DNA of 18,099 nt from NCBI GenBank assembly GCA_937891015.1, contig CALAPY010000117.1:1-18099 (forward strand), read 5' to 3'. Positions 1 through 7,498 of this stretch are shown here, in pieces (position 1 is the stretch's first letter; the number at the start of each line of letters is the position of its first letter). This stretch comes from UBA2108 sp002713215 (GTDB lineage Bacteria; Bacteroidota; Bacteroidia; Flavobacteriales_G; Salibacteraceae). The translations under genes and the position numbers were made by a program. Under the pieces are notes generated by a model, which did not search any database, was not told the origin of the DNA, and was given only the letters and a program-made list of their open reading frames with translations.

Positions 1-2
1 AT

Positions 3-1049
3 CCAGTAACCGCAGGAGTAGGAACCCATACGATAACCTATAAGCATACCGATGCAAACAGTTGTAGTGACAGTGCCACGCAAACGATTAAGGTGAATGG
101 TTTGCCTACAGTAAGCCAGTCCAGTTTAAGTCCGGTATGTGTAGATCAGGCTGCATTTACTTTAAGTGGAGGTGTTCCAAGTGGGGGAACCTATTTAGGT
201 AATGGAGTGAGTTCAAATAGTTTTAGTCCAGGTGCTGCAGGAGTGGGTACTCACAGTATAATATACAGCTTTACTGATTCGAACAGTTGTTCAGACAGTG
301 TAGTACAGACCATTAAAGTGAACGCTTTACCAGCGGTAAGTATGTCTAGTTTAAGTCCAGTATGTATCAATCAAGCTGTATTTACGTTGAGTGGAGGTAG
401 TCCAGGTGGTGGTAGTTATTCGGGAAGTGGAGTAAATTCGAATAGCTTTAGTCCAGGTATGGCTGGAGTTGGCACCCACAATATAGTTTACAGCTATACA
501 GATGGTAATAGCTGTACCAATAAAGATAGTACCAACCAGGTAGTCAATGCCCAGCCTACGGTAACCTTGTCAAGTTTTAGCCCAATTCATGCAAACTCCG
601 GCTTACTAACTTTGAGTGGAGGTAGTCCCAGTGGCGGCACTTATTTTGGTAGTAATATAAGTTCGGGTTGGTTTGATCCGGCAGTTGCCGGAGCCGGTAC
701 GCATACGATTAACTATTTCTATATCGATACAAATGGTTGTAGTGATACGGCTAGCCAGGAAATTGTTGTTGACGATACTCTTAATTCAACGAGTGAAATG
801 GTTTTTGGTACACATAAAATAGTGGTGTTTCCAAATCCAAGTCTGGGTATATCTAATGTCAATTTAAGTGTGGAGTTGAGCTCTGTTTCTTATAAATTGG
901 AATCTATGCAAGGCAAATTAATACAAGAAAAAAATATTGGAAATGCTTCACGGTTCCAACTCTTGCTGCCAGATGAAGTTGGAGTTTATATATTGTCTAT
1001 CTATTCAAACGGAGAGTTTATTAACCGGATTAGATTGCTGCGGCAATAG
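3..1049 (+). CDS. T9SS-sorted surface protein with Ig-like repeats (5' end outside window)
   Basis: The frame is open from the left edge, so only the last 348 residues are seen. They contain 32 residues of one repeat unit, then three complete 75-residue Ig-like units (bases 99-773). A linker and a C-terminal domain of about 70 residues follow. That domain has the type A T9SS sorting signature: VFPNP near base 826, a central YKLESMQGKLI strand, and a final YILSIYSNGEFINRIRLL strand close to the stop. Proteins with this domain cross the outer membrane through the type IX system and are usually anchored on the surface or released. Most units carry two Cys (SPVC near the start, NSC/NGC near the end) that could form a disulfide; the last complete unit has lost the first one (SPIHANSG). 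Adhesion or gliding is a common role for such proteins but is only inferred here. The N-terminal domains are unknown. Confidence 0.85.
   Translation, partial: PVTAGVGTHTITYKHTDANSCSDSATQTIKVNGLPTVSQSSLSPVCVDQAAFTLSGGVPSGGTYLGNGVSSNSFSPGAAGVGTHSIIYSFTDSNSCSDSVVQTIKVNALPAVSMSSLSPVCINQAVFTLSGGSPGGGSYSGSGVNSNSFSPGMAGVGTHNIVYSYTDGNSCTNKDSTNQVVNAQPTVTLSSFSPIHANSGLLTLSGGSPSGGTYFGSNISSGWFDPAVAGAGTHTINYFYIDTNGCSDTASQEIVVDDTLNSTSEMVFGTHKIVVFPNPSLGISNVNLSVELSSVSYKLESMQGKLIQEKNIGNASRFQLLLPDEVGVYILSIYSNGEFINRIRLLRQ
99..773 (+). repeat. Three exact-length tandem 225-bp repeats coding Ig-like units
   Basis: The units are 99-323, 324-548 and 549-773, each exactly 225 bases (75 codons). A partial unit precedes them at 3-98. 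The shared protein pattern is LPTVS.SSLSPVC, then FTLSGGSPSGGTY, then FSPG.AGVGTH, then YTD.NSC and a closing VN. Units 1 and 2 are also close at the DNA level, for example around 351-410 against 126-185. Unit 3 is more diverged. The pattern fits tandem duplication with partial homogenisation. Confidence 0.85.
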
Positions 1050-1129
1050 CACAAGGATTATTCTCATTGTATGGTTAAAATTGGAAGTAATATCAATTAT
1101 CTTCGCCCGCTTAATTTTTTGGTGTTAGT

Positions 1130-2083
1130 ATGCGAATTCTTCTTACAGGAGCTGCAGGGTTTATTGGGTCACACTTGTCGGAGAGACTTCTTAGATTAGG
1201 TCATGAGGTTATCGGAATCGATAATTTTGATCCCTTCTATGACCGTTCTATAAAGGAGGAAAACCTCTCAATTTCTAAGAAAAGCAATTCGTTTCGTTTT
1301 TTCGAATTGGACTTTGCAACTGATGTTTTAGAACTAACTAACCTTCCTGAATTTGACATTCTCATTCATTTAGGTGCTAAAGCCGGTGTTCGCCCTTCCA
1401 TAGCAGACCCTAAGGCTTATATAGAGGCAAACTATACAGGTACACTTAATTTGCTGGAGCTTTTAAAGACCAGAGGGATTAAGAAAATGGTTTTCGCTTC
1501 TTCGAGTTCTGTATACGGCAATTGTCTAAACATTCCGTTTACTGAAACTGAAGCACTTGATCAACCCATTTCACCCTATGCATTTACTAAACGAGGGTGT
1601 GAAATGATGAATTATACCTACCATCATTTGGAAAATATAGACATAGTTAACCTTCGGTTTTTTACAGTTTATGGCCCACGTCAACGCCCTGATTTAGCCA
1701 TTCATAAATTCATTAAAAAAATATTGAATGATGAACCTATTCAAATGTTTGGAGATGGTTCTACAGCCAGGGATTATACCTTTATTCAGGATATTGTTAG
1801 TGGAATAGTATCCTCAATGGACTACATTCTGGAAAATGACAATTGTTTTGAAATAGTAAACATTGGGAACAACCAGCCGGTAAAGCTCAAAGACTTGATT
1901 GTTGCCATAGAAAATACATTAGGAAAGCAAGCGGTAATTGAACAACAGCCTATGCAACCCGGAGATGTTGATATCACCTTTGCTAATATTGCAAAAGCAC
2001 AAAAATTGCTGAATTATCAACCAACAACTTCCATTGAAGAAGGCTTGAAGGAATTTGTATCCTGGATAAAGGTAAGCGCATAG
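1130..2083 (+). CDS. NAD-dependent sugar epimerase, UDP-glucuronate 4-epimerase-like
   Basis: This is an extended short-chain dehydrogenase/reductase of 317 residues, a normal length for the family. The NAD-binding motif TGAAGFIG is at residues 6-13. The catalytic pair is Y150/K154 in SPYAFTKR, after SSSSVYG at 124-130. IDNFDPFYDRSIKEENL (30-46) and KAGVRPSIADPKAYIEANYTG (84-104) resemble UDP-glucuronate 4-epimerases more than plain UDP-glucose epimerases. GDGSTARDYTFIQDI (208-222) is the usual sugar-nucleotide-binding segment. It would interconvert UDP-glucuronate and UDP-galacturonate or a related UDP-sugar in the cytoplasm, feeding a surface polysaccharide. The next gene starts one base after the stop, so the two are surely co-transcribed. 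The family is confident; the exact substrate is inferred. Confidence 0.8.
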   Translation: MRILLTGAAGFIGSHLSERLLRLGHEVIGIDNFDPFYDRSIKEENLSISKKSNSFRFFELDFATDVLELTNLPEFDILIHLGAKAGVRPSIADPKAYIEANYTGTLNLLELLKTRGIKKMVFASSSSVYGNCLNIPFTETEALDQPISPYAFTKRGCEMMNYTYHHLENIDIVNLRFFTVYGPRQRPDLAIHKFIKKILNDEPIQMFGDGSTARDYTFIQDIVSGIVSSMDYILENDNCFEIVNIGNNQPVKLKDLIVAIENTLGKQAVIEQQPMQPGDVDITFANIAKAQKLLNYQPTTSIEEGLKEFVSWIKVSA

Positions 2084-2084
2084 T

Positions 2085-2780
2085 ATGAAGACGGTTGCAA
2101 TAATACCTGCCCGAGGAGGTTCCAAAGGAATAAAAAGAAAGAATCTGGTCGATTTTCAGGGTAAACCACTTGTTGCTCATTCTATCATTCATGCCTTGGA
2201 AAGTGAAATAGTTGATCGGGTAATAGTTTCTACCGATGATGAAGAAATTGCAGAGGTCAGTAAAAAATATGGTGCCGAAGTCCCTTTTCTAAGACCAGCC
2301 GAGTTGGCGGAAGATCATGTTCTGGATTACCCGGTGTTTCGCCACGCGTTGGATTGGTTACAAGAAAATGAAAACTACCAATCTGATGTAGTGGTTCATT
2401 TGCGCCCAACAGCTCCCTATCGCAAGTCTTTTTGGATTGATGAAGCAGTCCAATTACTACTTGATCATCCCAGTGCGCATTCGGTTCGGTCGGTTTCGGA
2501 GCCCAATATGCATCCCTATAGAACTTTTGAAATTGACAATACAGGGTACCTGGACCCAATAATGAAAGATCGGCACCCTGAGCCATTTTTGTTGAGAAGG
2601 CAGGACCTGCCACCCATGTACTTTTACAATTGTGTTATAGATGTTACTAAACCAAGTACTATCTATGAGTTGGAGTCGATGACAGGTTCCAAATTGTTCC
2701 CTTATATCATGAACCCTGATGAGGTGATCGATATTGATTCGGAGCGGGATTTATTGATTGCTCGTTCCATTTTTAAGTAG
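2085..2780 (+). CDS. CMP-sialic-acid-synthetase-like cytidylyltransferase (NeuA/LegF/PseF type)
   Basis: The 231-residue protein has the acylneuraminate cytidylyltransferase signature. IPARGGSKGIKRKN (7-20) binds CTP. STDD is at 49-52, LRPTAP at 106-111, and VIDIDSERDL (214-223) supplies the metal-binding aspartates near the C-terminus. Such enzymes join CMP to a 2-keto-3-deoxy sugar acid (sialic, legionaminic, pseudaminic or related), giving the activated donor for a glycosyltransferase. The length matches the short single-domain forms. The start ATG is one base past the stop of the epimerase gene, which implies translational coupling. No nonulosonate synthase (NeuB-like) or sialyltransferase gene lies in this window, so the sugar it activates cannot be named. 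KdsB is a possible alternative, but the motifs fit the NeuA branch better. Confidence 0.82.
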   Translation: MKTVAIIPARGGSKGIKRKNLVDFQGKPLVAHSIIHALESEIVDRVIVSTDDEEIAEVSKKYGAEVPFLRPAELAEDHVLDYPVFRHALDWLQENENYQSDVVVHLRPTAPYRKSFWIDEAVQLLLDHPSAHSVRSVSEPNMHPYRTFEIDNTGYLDPIMKDRHPEPFLLRRQDLPPMYFYNCVIDVTKPSTIYELESMTGSKLFPYIMNPDEVIDIDSERDLLIARSIFK

Positions 2781-2812
2781 GTTTTTCAGTAAGTATCTCC
2801 TAAAAAGTCAAC

Positions 2813-2843
2813 TTTATTTCAGACCTCAATTGTCGTATTTTAG
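2813..2843 (+). promoter_or_regulatory. Possible internal Bacteroidota-type promoter
   Basis: TTTA (2813-2816) and TATTTTAG (2836-2843) are 19 bases apart. Each differs by one base from the Bacteroidota -33/-7 consensus (TTTG, TAnnTTTG). Transcription would start just before the ATG at 2859. The 78-base gap is the only real break in the cluster, so the last three genes may have their own promoter. Activity is not shown by sequence alone. Confidence 0.35.
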
Positions 2844-2858
2844 CCCCCAAAATCACGA

Positions 2859-4046
2859 ATGCGAATACTAATTATCGGTGCGGGAATGTACGTCACCGGA
2901 AGAAATAATACCGGTACTGGAACCATTCTCTCTTCCATAGCTCAATATTCAAAACTAAATGAGGTTGAAGAGGTTGTAGTTGTAGCCAGAAGCAAAAAGA
3001 ATGCTGCAATTATCGAAAAAGAAACCAACCGTATCAATCAAACTATTAATTCCCAACTCAAGACAAGCTATGAGAGTATTTCCTCTTCGGCAGATTTAGC
3101 AGACGAGGCTATGAATGTACAAGGTCGGTTTGATGCTGCAATTATTTCAGTACCCGATCATTTGCACTTTGAGTACGCAAAAGTTTTATTGGAACTGGGG
3201 GTTAAAACCTTGATCGTAAAACCACTTACGCCAACCTTGGGAGAGGCATTGGAACTTAGAGACATTCAAAAACAAACCAATACTTATGCAGCGGTTGAAT
3301 TTCACAAGCGTTGGGATGAAACTAACCTGATTACACGTCAGTTCATCAATCAGGGAAAACTTGGGCAGGTGTTGTATTACGAAGTTGGATACAGCCAGCG
3401 TATTTCCATTCCGTTGGAAACGTTTAAGGGCTGGTCTGATAAGACCAACATTTTCCAGTACCTTGGAGTACATTATGTAGACCTATTTTATTTTTTAACC
3501 GGATACAAACCAATGCGTTGCATGGCATTAGGAACCAATGGAGTGTTAAAGCAAAAAGGCATTGACACCTGGGATTCTGTTCATGTAATGTTAGAATGGC
3601 AAAATACAAAAACGGGTGATCTGGTTGTCTCAAATTTGAATACCAATTGGATAGACCCCAATGTTTCATCAGCAATGTCGGATCAGCGGTATAAGGTAAT
3701 TGGTACAAAAGGCCGATTGGAAATTGATCAGAAGAACAGAGGAGTAGAATATATCTCTGAAACGGATGGGATTCAACAGATGAACCCCTATTTTTCGGAG
3801 TATTTGGAGGATGCCAATGGAAACCTTCAATTTCAGGGTTATGGACACAGAAGCATCGCTCAATTTTTGTCTGACGTGGCTCAAATTGAGTCCGGAAATT
3901 CAACCATGAACGATTTTGAAGGCAAAAGGCCAGACATTCAAAGTTCGTTGGTATCGACGGCTGTTGTAGAAGCCGTAAACAAAAGCCTTACAGCTAACGG
4001 AGCATGGGTTAATGTAGAAAACATTGAAGAGATAGAATGGAATTAA
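2859..4046 (+). CDS. Gfo/Idh/MocA-family NAD(P)-dependent oxidoreductase
   Basis: The 395-residue protein begins with a Rossmann strand, MRILIIGAGMYVTG, so this start is well placed. The family's EKP motif appears as VKPLTPT (120-126) with the lysine, K121, kept. LGVHYVDLF (202-210) carries the histidine (H205) typical of the C-terminal catalytic domain. IISVPDHLHFEYA (95-107) is the segment after the Rossmann core. Members oxidise, reduce or sometimes dehydrate sugars and sugar acids. The run NNTGTGTILSSI after the glycine motif is unusual and suggests a subfamily apart from the common inositol or glucose-fructose enzymes. It overlaps the next gene by 10 bases (4037-4046). Sitting behind a CMP-sugar synthetase, it may act on a sugar acid; the substrate is unknown. 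Confidence 0.78.
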   Translation: MRILIIGAGMYVTGRNNTGTGTILSSIAQYSKLNEVEEVVVVARSKKNAAIIEKETNRINQTINSQLKTSYESISSSADLADEAMNVQGRFDAAIISVPDHLHFEYAKVLLELGVKTLIVKPLTPTLGEALELRDIQKQTNTYAAVEFHKRWDETNLITRQFINQGKLGQVLYYEVGYSQRISIPLETFKGWSDKTNIFQYLGVHYVDLFYFLTGYKPMRCMALGTNGVLKQKGIDTWDSVHVMLEWQNTKTGDLVVSNLNTNWIDPNVSSAMSDQRYKVIGTKGRLEIDQKNRGVEYISETDGIQQMNPYFSEYLEDANGNLQFQGYGHRSIAQFLSDVAQIESGNSTMNDFEGKRPDIQSSLVSTAVVEAVNKSLTANGAWVNVENIEEIEWN

Positions 4047-5083
4047 TATACCTCAACCATGAACTTCTTAAGCAGGAAATGCAAGAAGTATTTAAGAATA
4101 AAAATGTTTGTGACGATTCCATTAAACATGTCGTCAATTCAATGGTTCAAACTTCTTTAAGGGGGGTAGATTCCCATGGAATTCACCTATTTCCTCACTA
4201 CTGCAAAAAAATTGATGGAGGTAGGGTAAGCAAAGATCCCAAGTATTCATATACTCAAACCGCCGCTTCAGCTGGGTACGTTGATGCGGCTGACGGTTTT
4301 GGACATCATATAGGTTCAGTAGCCATTGATAAAGCATGCGAAATGGCATCGGAAACGGGTATGGCAGCCATTAACGTACGCAACTCATCCCATTTTGGAG
4401 CAGCAGCTTATTTTGCCTTGCAAGCCTCCGAACGAGGAATGATAGGAATGGCATTTACCAATGCCGATGCGCTGGTAAAAGCCAAGGGAAGTACTCAATC
4501 ATTTTTTGGAACGAATCCCATTTGTTTCACCACTCCGTTACAGAACGAGGAGCCATTTTGCTTGGATATGGCAACCTCAATGGTAAGTTGGAACAAGATT
4601 AAAAACTATCGAAGAGAGGGAAATGAAATCCCTGATAGTTGGGCGTATGACGGTGAAGGTAGAAGCGTAACAAATCCTAACGATGCCAGAAGCCTTGAAC
4701 CCGCGGGAGATTATAAGGGTTTTGGCTTGGGAATGATGGTCGATATTTTTTGTGGAATTTTGGCCAATGGGCTAATAAGCAAAGACGTAATGGCTATGTA
4801 TGAAACACCTCTTGATACCGCCAGGAAGGTAAGCCACTTTTTTATGGTTATTGACCCGACTAAATTTTTGTCGTTGAATGAATTTAGAGAGAATATGCAG
4901 TCTATGGTAGATAGAATCAGGAGTATGCCAAGGCAGGAGGGAGTAGAAGAGGTAATGGTTCCAGGCGACCCTGAAAAGAAGACGAAAGCCATTCGATTGA
5001 AACAAGGTATCCCAATTCTTAAAGATATATTTGAAGACTTTCTGGCCATTTCACCAGGGTTTCAAAAAGCAGTAGTTGAATGA
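4037..5083 (+). CDS. Ldh2-family (malate/L-lactate-type) 2-hydroxyacid dehydrogenase
   Basis: The 348 residues are full length for the family. Seen motifs are RGVDSHGIH (42-50) with the catalytic histidine H47, VRNSSHFGAAAY (114-125), FGTNPICF (157-164), LDMATS (176-181), and DYKGFGLGMMVDI (225-237), which is near the NAD(P) site. The family reduces 2-oxo acids or oxidises 2-hydroxy acids; characterised members act on malate, ureidoglycolate, diketogulonate, sulfolactate and cyclic imino acids. The ATG overlaps the end of the Gfo/Idh gene by 10 bases and the stop overlaps the next start as ATGA, so all three are translationally linked. Because nonulosonic acids are 2-keto acids, acting on such a sugar or a side group is plausible, but this is only inferred from context. 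Confidence 0.82.
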   Translation: MELIYLNHELLKQEMQEVFKNKNVCDDSIKHVVNSMVQTSLRGVDSHGIHLFPHYCKKIDGGRVSKDPKYSYTQTAASAGYVDAADGFGHHIGSVAIDKACEMASETGMAAINVRNSSHFGAAAYFALQASERGMIGMAFTNADALVKAKGSTQSFFGTNPICFTTPLQNEEPFCLDMATSMVSWNKIKNYRREGNEIPDSWAYDGEGRSVTNPNDARSLEPAGDYKGFGLGMMVDIFCGILANGLISKDVMAMYETPLDTARKVSHFFMVIDPTKFLSLNEFRENMQSMVDRIRSMPRQEGVEEVMVPGDPEKKTKAIRLKQGIPILKDIFEDFLAISPGFQKAVVE

Positions 5084-6252
5084 GCAATCAGATCGTTGAT
5101 GTAATAAATTTTAATGCAGATGCATCCTGCCTGGAATGCGATCATTGGTTCAATGCCCTTAAAGGAGGCAATGAATCCTTATTTTATTCATGGCTAAATC
5201 TCTATGTTACGCTTGATAAGAAGGTAGTGCTTGGAATTCCAGGTGCAACGCTGGCTGATATTGCCATGATTAATTCCGAATCAATTGAATTAATCAGGAA
5301 CAATCCCCAGGTATTTGAATTAACACTTCGCCCTTTTGCCCATGACAATGCATTGCTGAGAACCCGGTATGGATTTGAGAAGAATCTGGAATATGGAATA
5401 AAAACAGTCGACAAATTATTTGGAAAGAGGCCCGACTATTTTCTTCCACCGGAATTCATGCTCAATAGTGAACAAGTGTATGTTCTCAGCCAGAATGACA
5501 TGGTTGGAACCTTTGTAAACCCAGCCCGATTTTCCGATGAAGCTAAGTCCAGAATTCCTGATTACTCCTATAAATTAAGAGGTGTTTTTGGGGCTGAACT
5601 AAATTGTCATTCTTTTAATGGGAAGCTTACCAAGGCTTTTCTCGAAGGCATTCATTTTTACAATGCCGACAAGTGGAATAAAGAAATCTTAGAGGCTAAG
5701 AATGAGGTGGTGTTTAATTGGCGCGATGGTGAATCGGCTTTTCTGATCCCCGATACATTGGCAAGAGAAGAAGCCTGGTTGAAAGGGGAGAATCCAAGCG
5801 TAAAAAGAATGCATTTGGCCGATCTTAATATAGAGTTTACCGCGAACGACGATCTTGAACCTACCCAATATAAAGGATATCCATTCCATTCGTTTGCTCC
5901 CTGGTTGAAGGAAATGCGAATGATTGGTTTTACCAGTAAGGTGGCCAAAATTGAAGAGATTTTAGAAGATTTATCGGATGATAAAATTTTTCACTGGCTT
6001 CAAATTATCAATTCCGATATTTTGTCTGCGGTGGAAAAGAATAGCCCTCGTATTAAACTGCAATCATCGGCCAATAGCAAGGAAGAGTTCGACTTTAGAA
6101 TATGGAGAACTGAACGTGCTTTTGAAGGAGAAGATTACCTCACACTATTAAAGCAATCGGAAAAAAAGAATGGATACCAAAGTTACCTGGCTTCTGATGC
6201 TGCGCACTTGAAAAAGTTTAATCTAAGAATGGACTTTTTAAGAAGTCTCTAG
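5080..6252 (+). CDS. Putative carbohydrate-active protein, GH57/polysaccharide-deacetylase-like barrel
   Basis: This 390-residue protein has no signal peptide and should be cytoplasmic. FNADASCLECDHW (11-23) sits where deacetylase-type barrels carry their first acidic motif. FELTLRPFAHDNALL (79-93) followed by EYGIKTVDKLFGKRPDYFLPPEFMLN (104-129) recalls GH57/GH38-type barrels: a motif ending in histidine, then a FG..P..F.LPE segment. Candidate active-site residues are D14, H88 and E125. The remaining 200 residues are not recognised. The gene starts inside the stop of the Ldh2 gene (ATGA), so it belongs to the same unit and probably acts on the same sugar. The true activity (hydrolase, deacetylase, or a non-enzymatic relative) is open; the fold call is by motif resemblance only. 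Confidence 0.45.
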   Translation: MSNQIVDVINFNADASCLECDHWFNALKGGNESLFYSWLNLYVTLDKKVVLGIPGATLADIAMINSESIELIRNNPQVFELTLRPFAHDNALLRTRYGFEKNLEYGIKTVDKLFGKRPDYFLPPEFMLNSEQVYVLSQNDMVGTFVNPARFSDEAKSRIPDYSYKLRGVFGAELNCHSFNGKLTKAFLEGIHFYNADKWNKEILEAKNEVVFNWRDGESAFLIPDTLAREEAWLKGENPSVKRMHLADLNIEFTANDDLEPTQYKGYPFHSFAPWLKEMRMIGFTSKVAKIEEILEDLSDDKIFHWLQIINSDILSAVEKNSPRIKLQSSANSKEEFDFRIWRTERAFEGEDYLTLLKQSEKKNGYQSYLASDAAHLKKFNLRMDFLRSL

Positions 6253-6323
6253 CATATTGAGCTCCTTCCTTAAGGATTAGACCTCCTGGTTATTAGTACA
6301 TTGTCGTTTTAAATATTGAATTT

Positions 6324-7466
6324 ATGAATCGTTTGGTGATAGTAGGGAATGGTTTCGATTTAGCTGGTGGACTACCTACAAGCTATGAGTCCTTTCTTTT
6401 GGACTATTTTGCGAATGCTCTCCAATCATTGAGAGACCGTTCCAACCAATATAGGTACACTGATGAGATTATTGAGATATATTTTTCAGACGGTGAGCCA
6501 GAAATTGGTGACCAAGAAGTGCTTGTAAAACAGTATAGTTCACTAGAGGAAATGATTTCCGAAGAAAAGATCGTATTCCAGTTTTATGAAGACTCTCTGT
6601 TCTTATTCGAATACCCCCGTTGGGTAGTAAGAATAAAATCAAAGTTTCTTAACGAGATGTTGAGAGGAGATACATGGTCCAACATTGAAGGGGCTTATTT
6701 TGATCAACTCCTTAGGATACATAGTGTATCGGAAAAGAGAAGACAATTTGATCAAATTAAGCGTTTGAATACTGAATTAAGTCAACTAAAAGTATTACTT
6801 ACCAATTATTTGGCCAAGGTTGATAAGAATGGAGGTAATAAAAGAATGGACTATATATTGGAAGAATGTTTTGAAAAAGCCGGTGATAAATACTACAATA
6901 GATTCTTTAAGAAGTTTCCGTTTGAGCCAATAATTGAAGAGGTGAGAGATTATAAGCGGGGACAAATAGTTGATAATATAATATTTCTAAACTTCAACTA
7001 TACAGGATTTCTAGAGGAACAATTGCACTTTTTTACTAGAGGCGAAGGTTCATATAAAATATGGCCTATCCATGGTACTTTAAAGAATGCGAGAAGCATA
7101 ATATTTGGGTATGGAGATGAAACCCATGCGCAATACCAATCTTTAGAAAACTCAGGGAACGATGAGCTATTGAAAAACATTAAATCCTTTTATTATCCTT
7201 CGTCTAATTACTATTTAGACCTTATAAATTTTCTTGAAGAAGGGGTGTACGATGTTCATGTGCTAGGTCATTCGCTTGGATTATCTGATAGGGTATTATT
7301 AAAGACGATTTTCGAAAATGTCAATTGCAAGGCCATCAGACTTTTTCACCGGGGTATTGAGCAAAGCCATTTTAGATTAAGAATAGCACTTTCTCGTCAT
7401 TTCTCAGACAAACCATCTATGAGGAGAAAGATTGTGGAGTACAATGAATTGGACAGACTTGGTTGA
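6324..7466 (+). CDS. AbiH-family bacteriophage abortive-infection protein
   Basis: The 380-residue protein opens with MNRLVIVGNGFDLAGGLPTS, the hallmark N-terminus of the AbiH family (LxIxGNGFDLxxGLxTS). The later family blocks are present too: LNFNYT at 222-227, IHGT at 249-252, FGYGDE at 261-266 and VLGHSLGLSD at 313-322. AbiH from Lactococcus stops phage growth as a single gene; the biochemical mechanism is not settled. There is no signal peptide or membrane segment. The gene looks intact and stands alone: 71 bases after the sugar operon, and convergent with the next gene. It reads as more AT-rich, with many ATA and AGA codons, which suits a mobile defence gene, though this was judged by eye. 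No integrase, repeat or partner gene flanks it. Confidence 0.87.
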   Translation: MNRLVIVGNGFDLAGGLPTSYESFLLDYFANALQSLRDRSNQYRYTDEIIEIYFSDGEPEIGDQEVLVKQYSSLEEMISEEKIVFQFYEDSLFLFEYPRWVVRIKSKFLNEMLRGDTWSNIEGAYFDQLLRIHSVSEKRRQFDQIKRLNTELSQLKVLLTNYLAKVDKNGGNKRMDYILEECFEKAGDKYYNRFFKKFPFEPIIEEVRDYKRGQIVDNIIFLNFNYTGFLEEQLHFFTRGEGSYKIWPIHGTLKNARSIIFGYGDETHAQYQSLENSGNDELLKNIKSFYYPSSNYYLDLINFLEEGVYDVHVLGHSLGLSDRVLLKTIFENVNCKAIRLFHRGIEQSHFRLRIALSRHFSDKPSMRRKIVEYNELDRLG

Positions 7467-7479
7467 TAGAAATATCAAC
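7462..7479 (+). terminator. Short hairpin at the end of the AbiH gene
   Basis: GTTGATA (7462-7468) pairs perfectly with TATCAAC (7473-7479) around a GAAA tetraloop. The stem overlaps the TGA stop (7464-7466) and is followed by TTTAGG. With no long T run it is at best a weak terminator, but it lies in the 32-base gap between convergent genes, where one is expected. Confidence 0.4.
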
Positions 7480-7498
7480 TTTAGGATACAATAGTAAA

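Noticed and set aside
1112..1119. TAATTTTT before the first gene of the sugar operon as a promoter
   Set aside because: It is one base off the -7 consensus and lacks a -33 TTG at the usual spacing; T-rich runs like this are common here.
2257..2613. 118-codon open frame on the minus strand opposite the cytidylyltransferase
   Set aside because: Antisense shadow of a conserved gene, with no promoter or family features.
3424..3903. 159-codon open frame on the minus strand opposite the Gfo/Idh gene
   Set aside because: It is a shadow of a well-supported gene; its translation has no recognisable motif.
6253..6323. Search for a terminator or promoter between the sugar operon and the AbiH gene
   Set aside because: Only a short CCTTAAGG palindrome and partial promoter matches are present; nothing firm enough to annotate.
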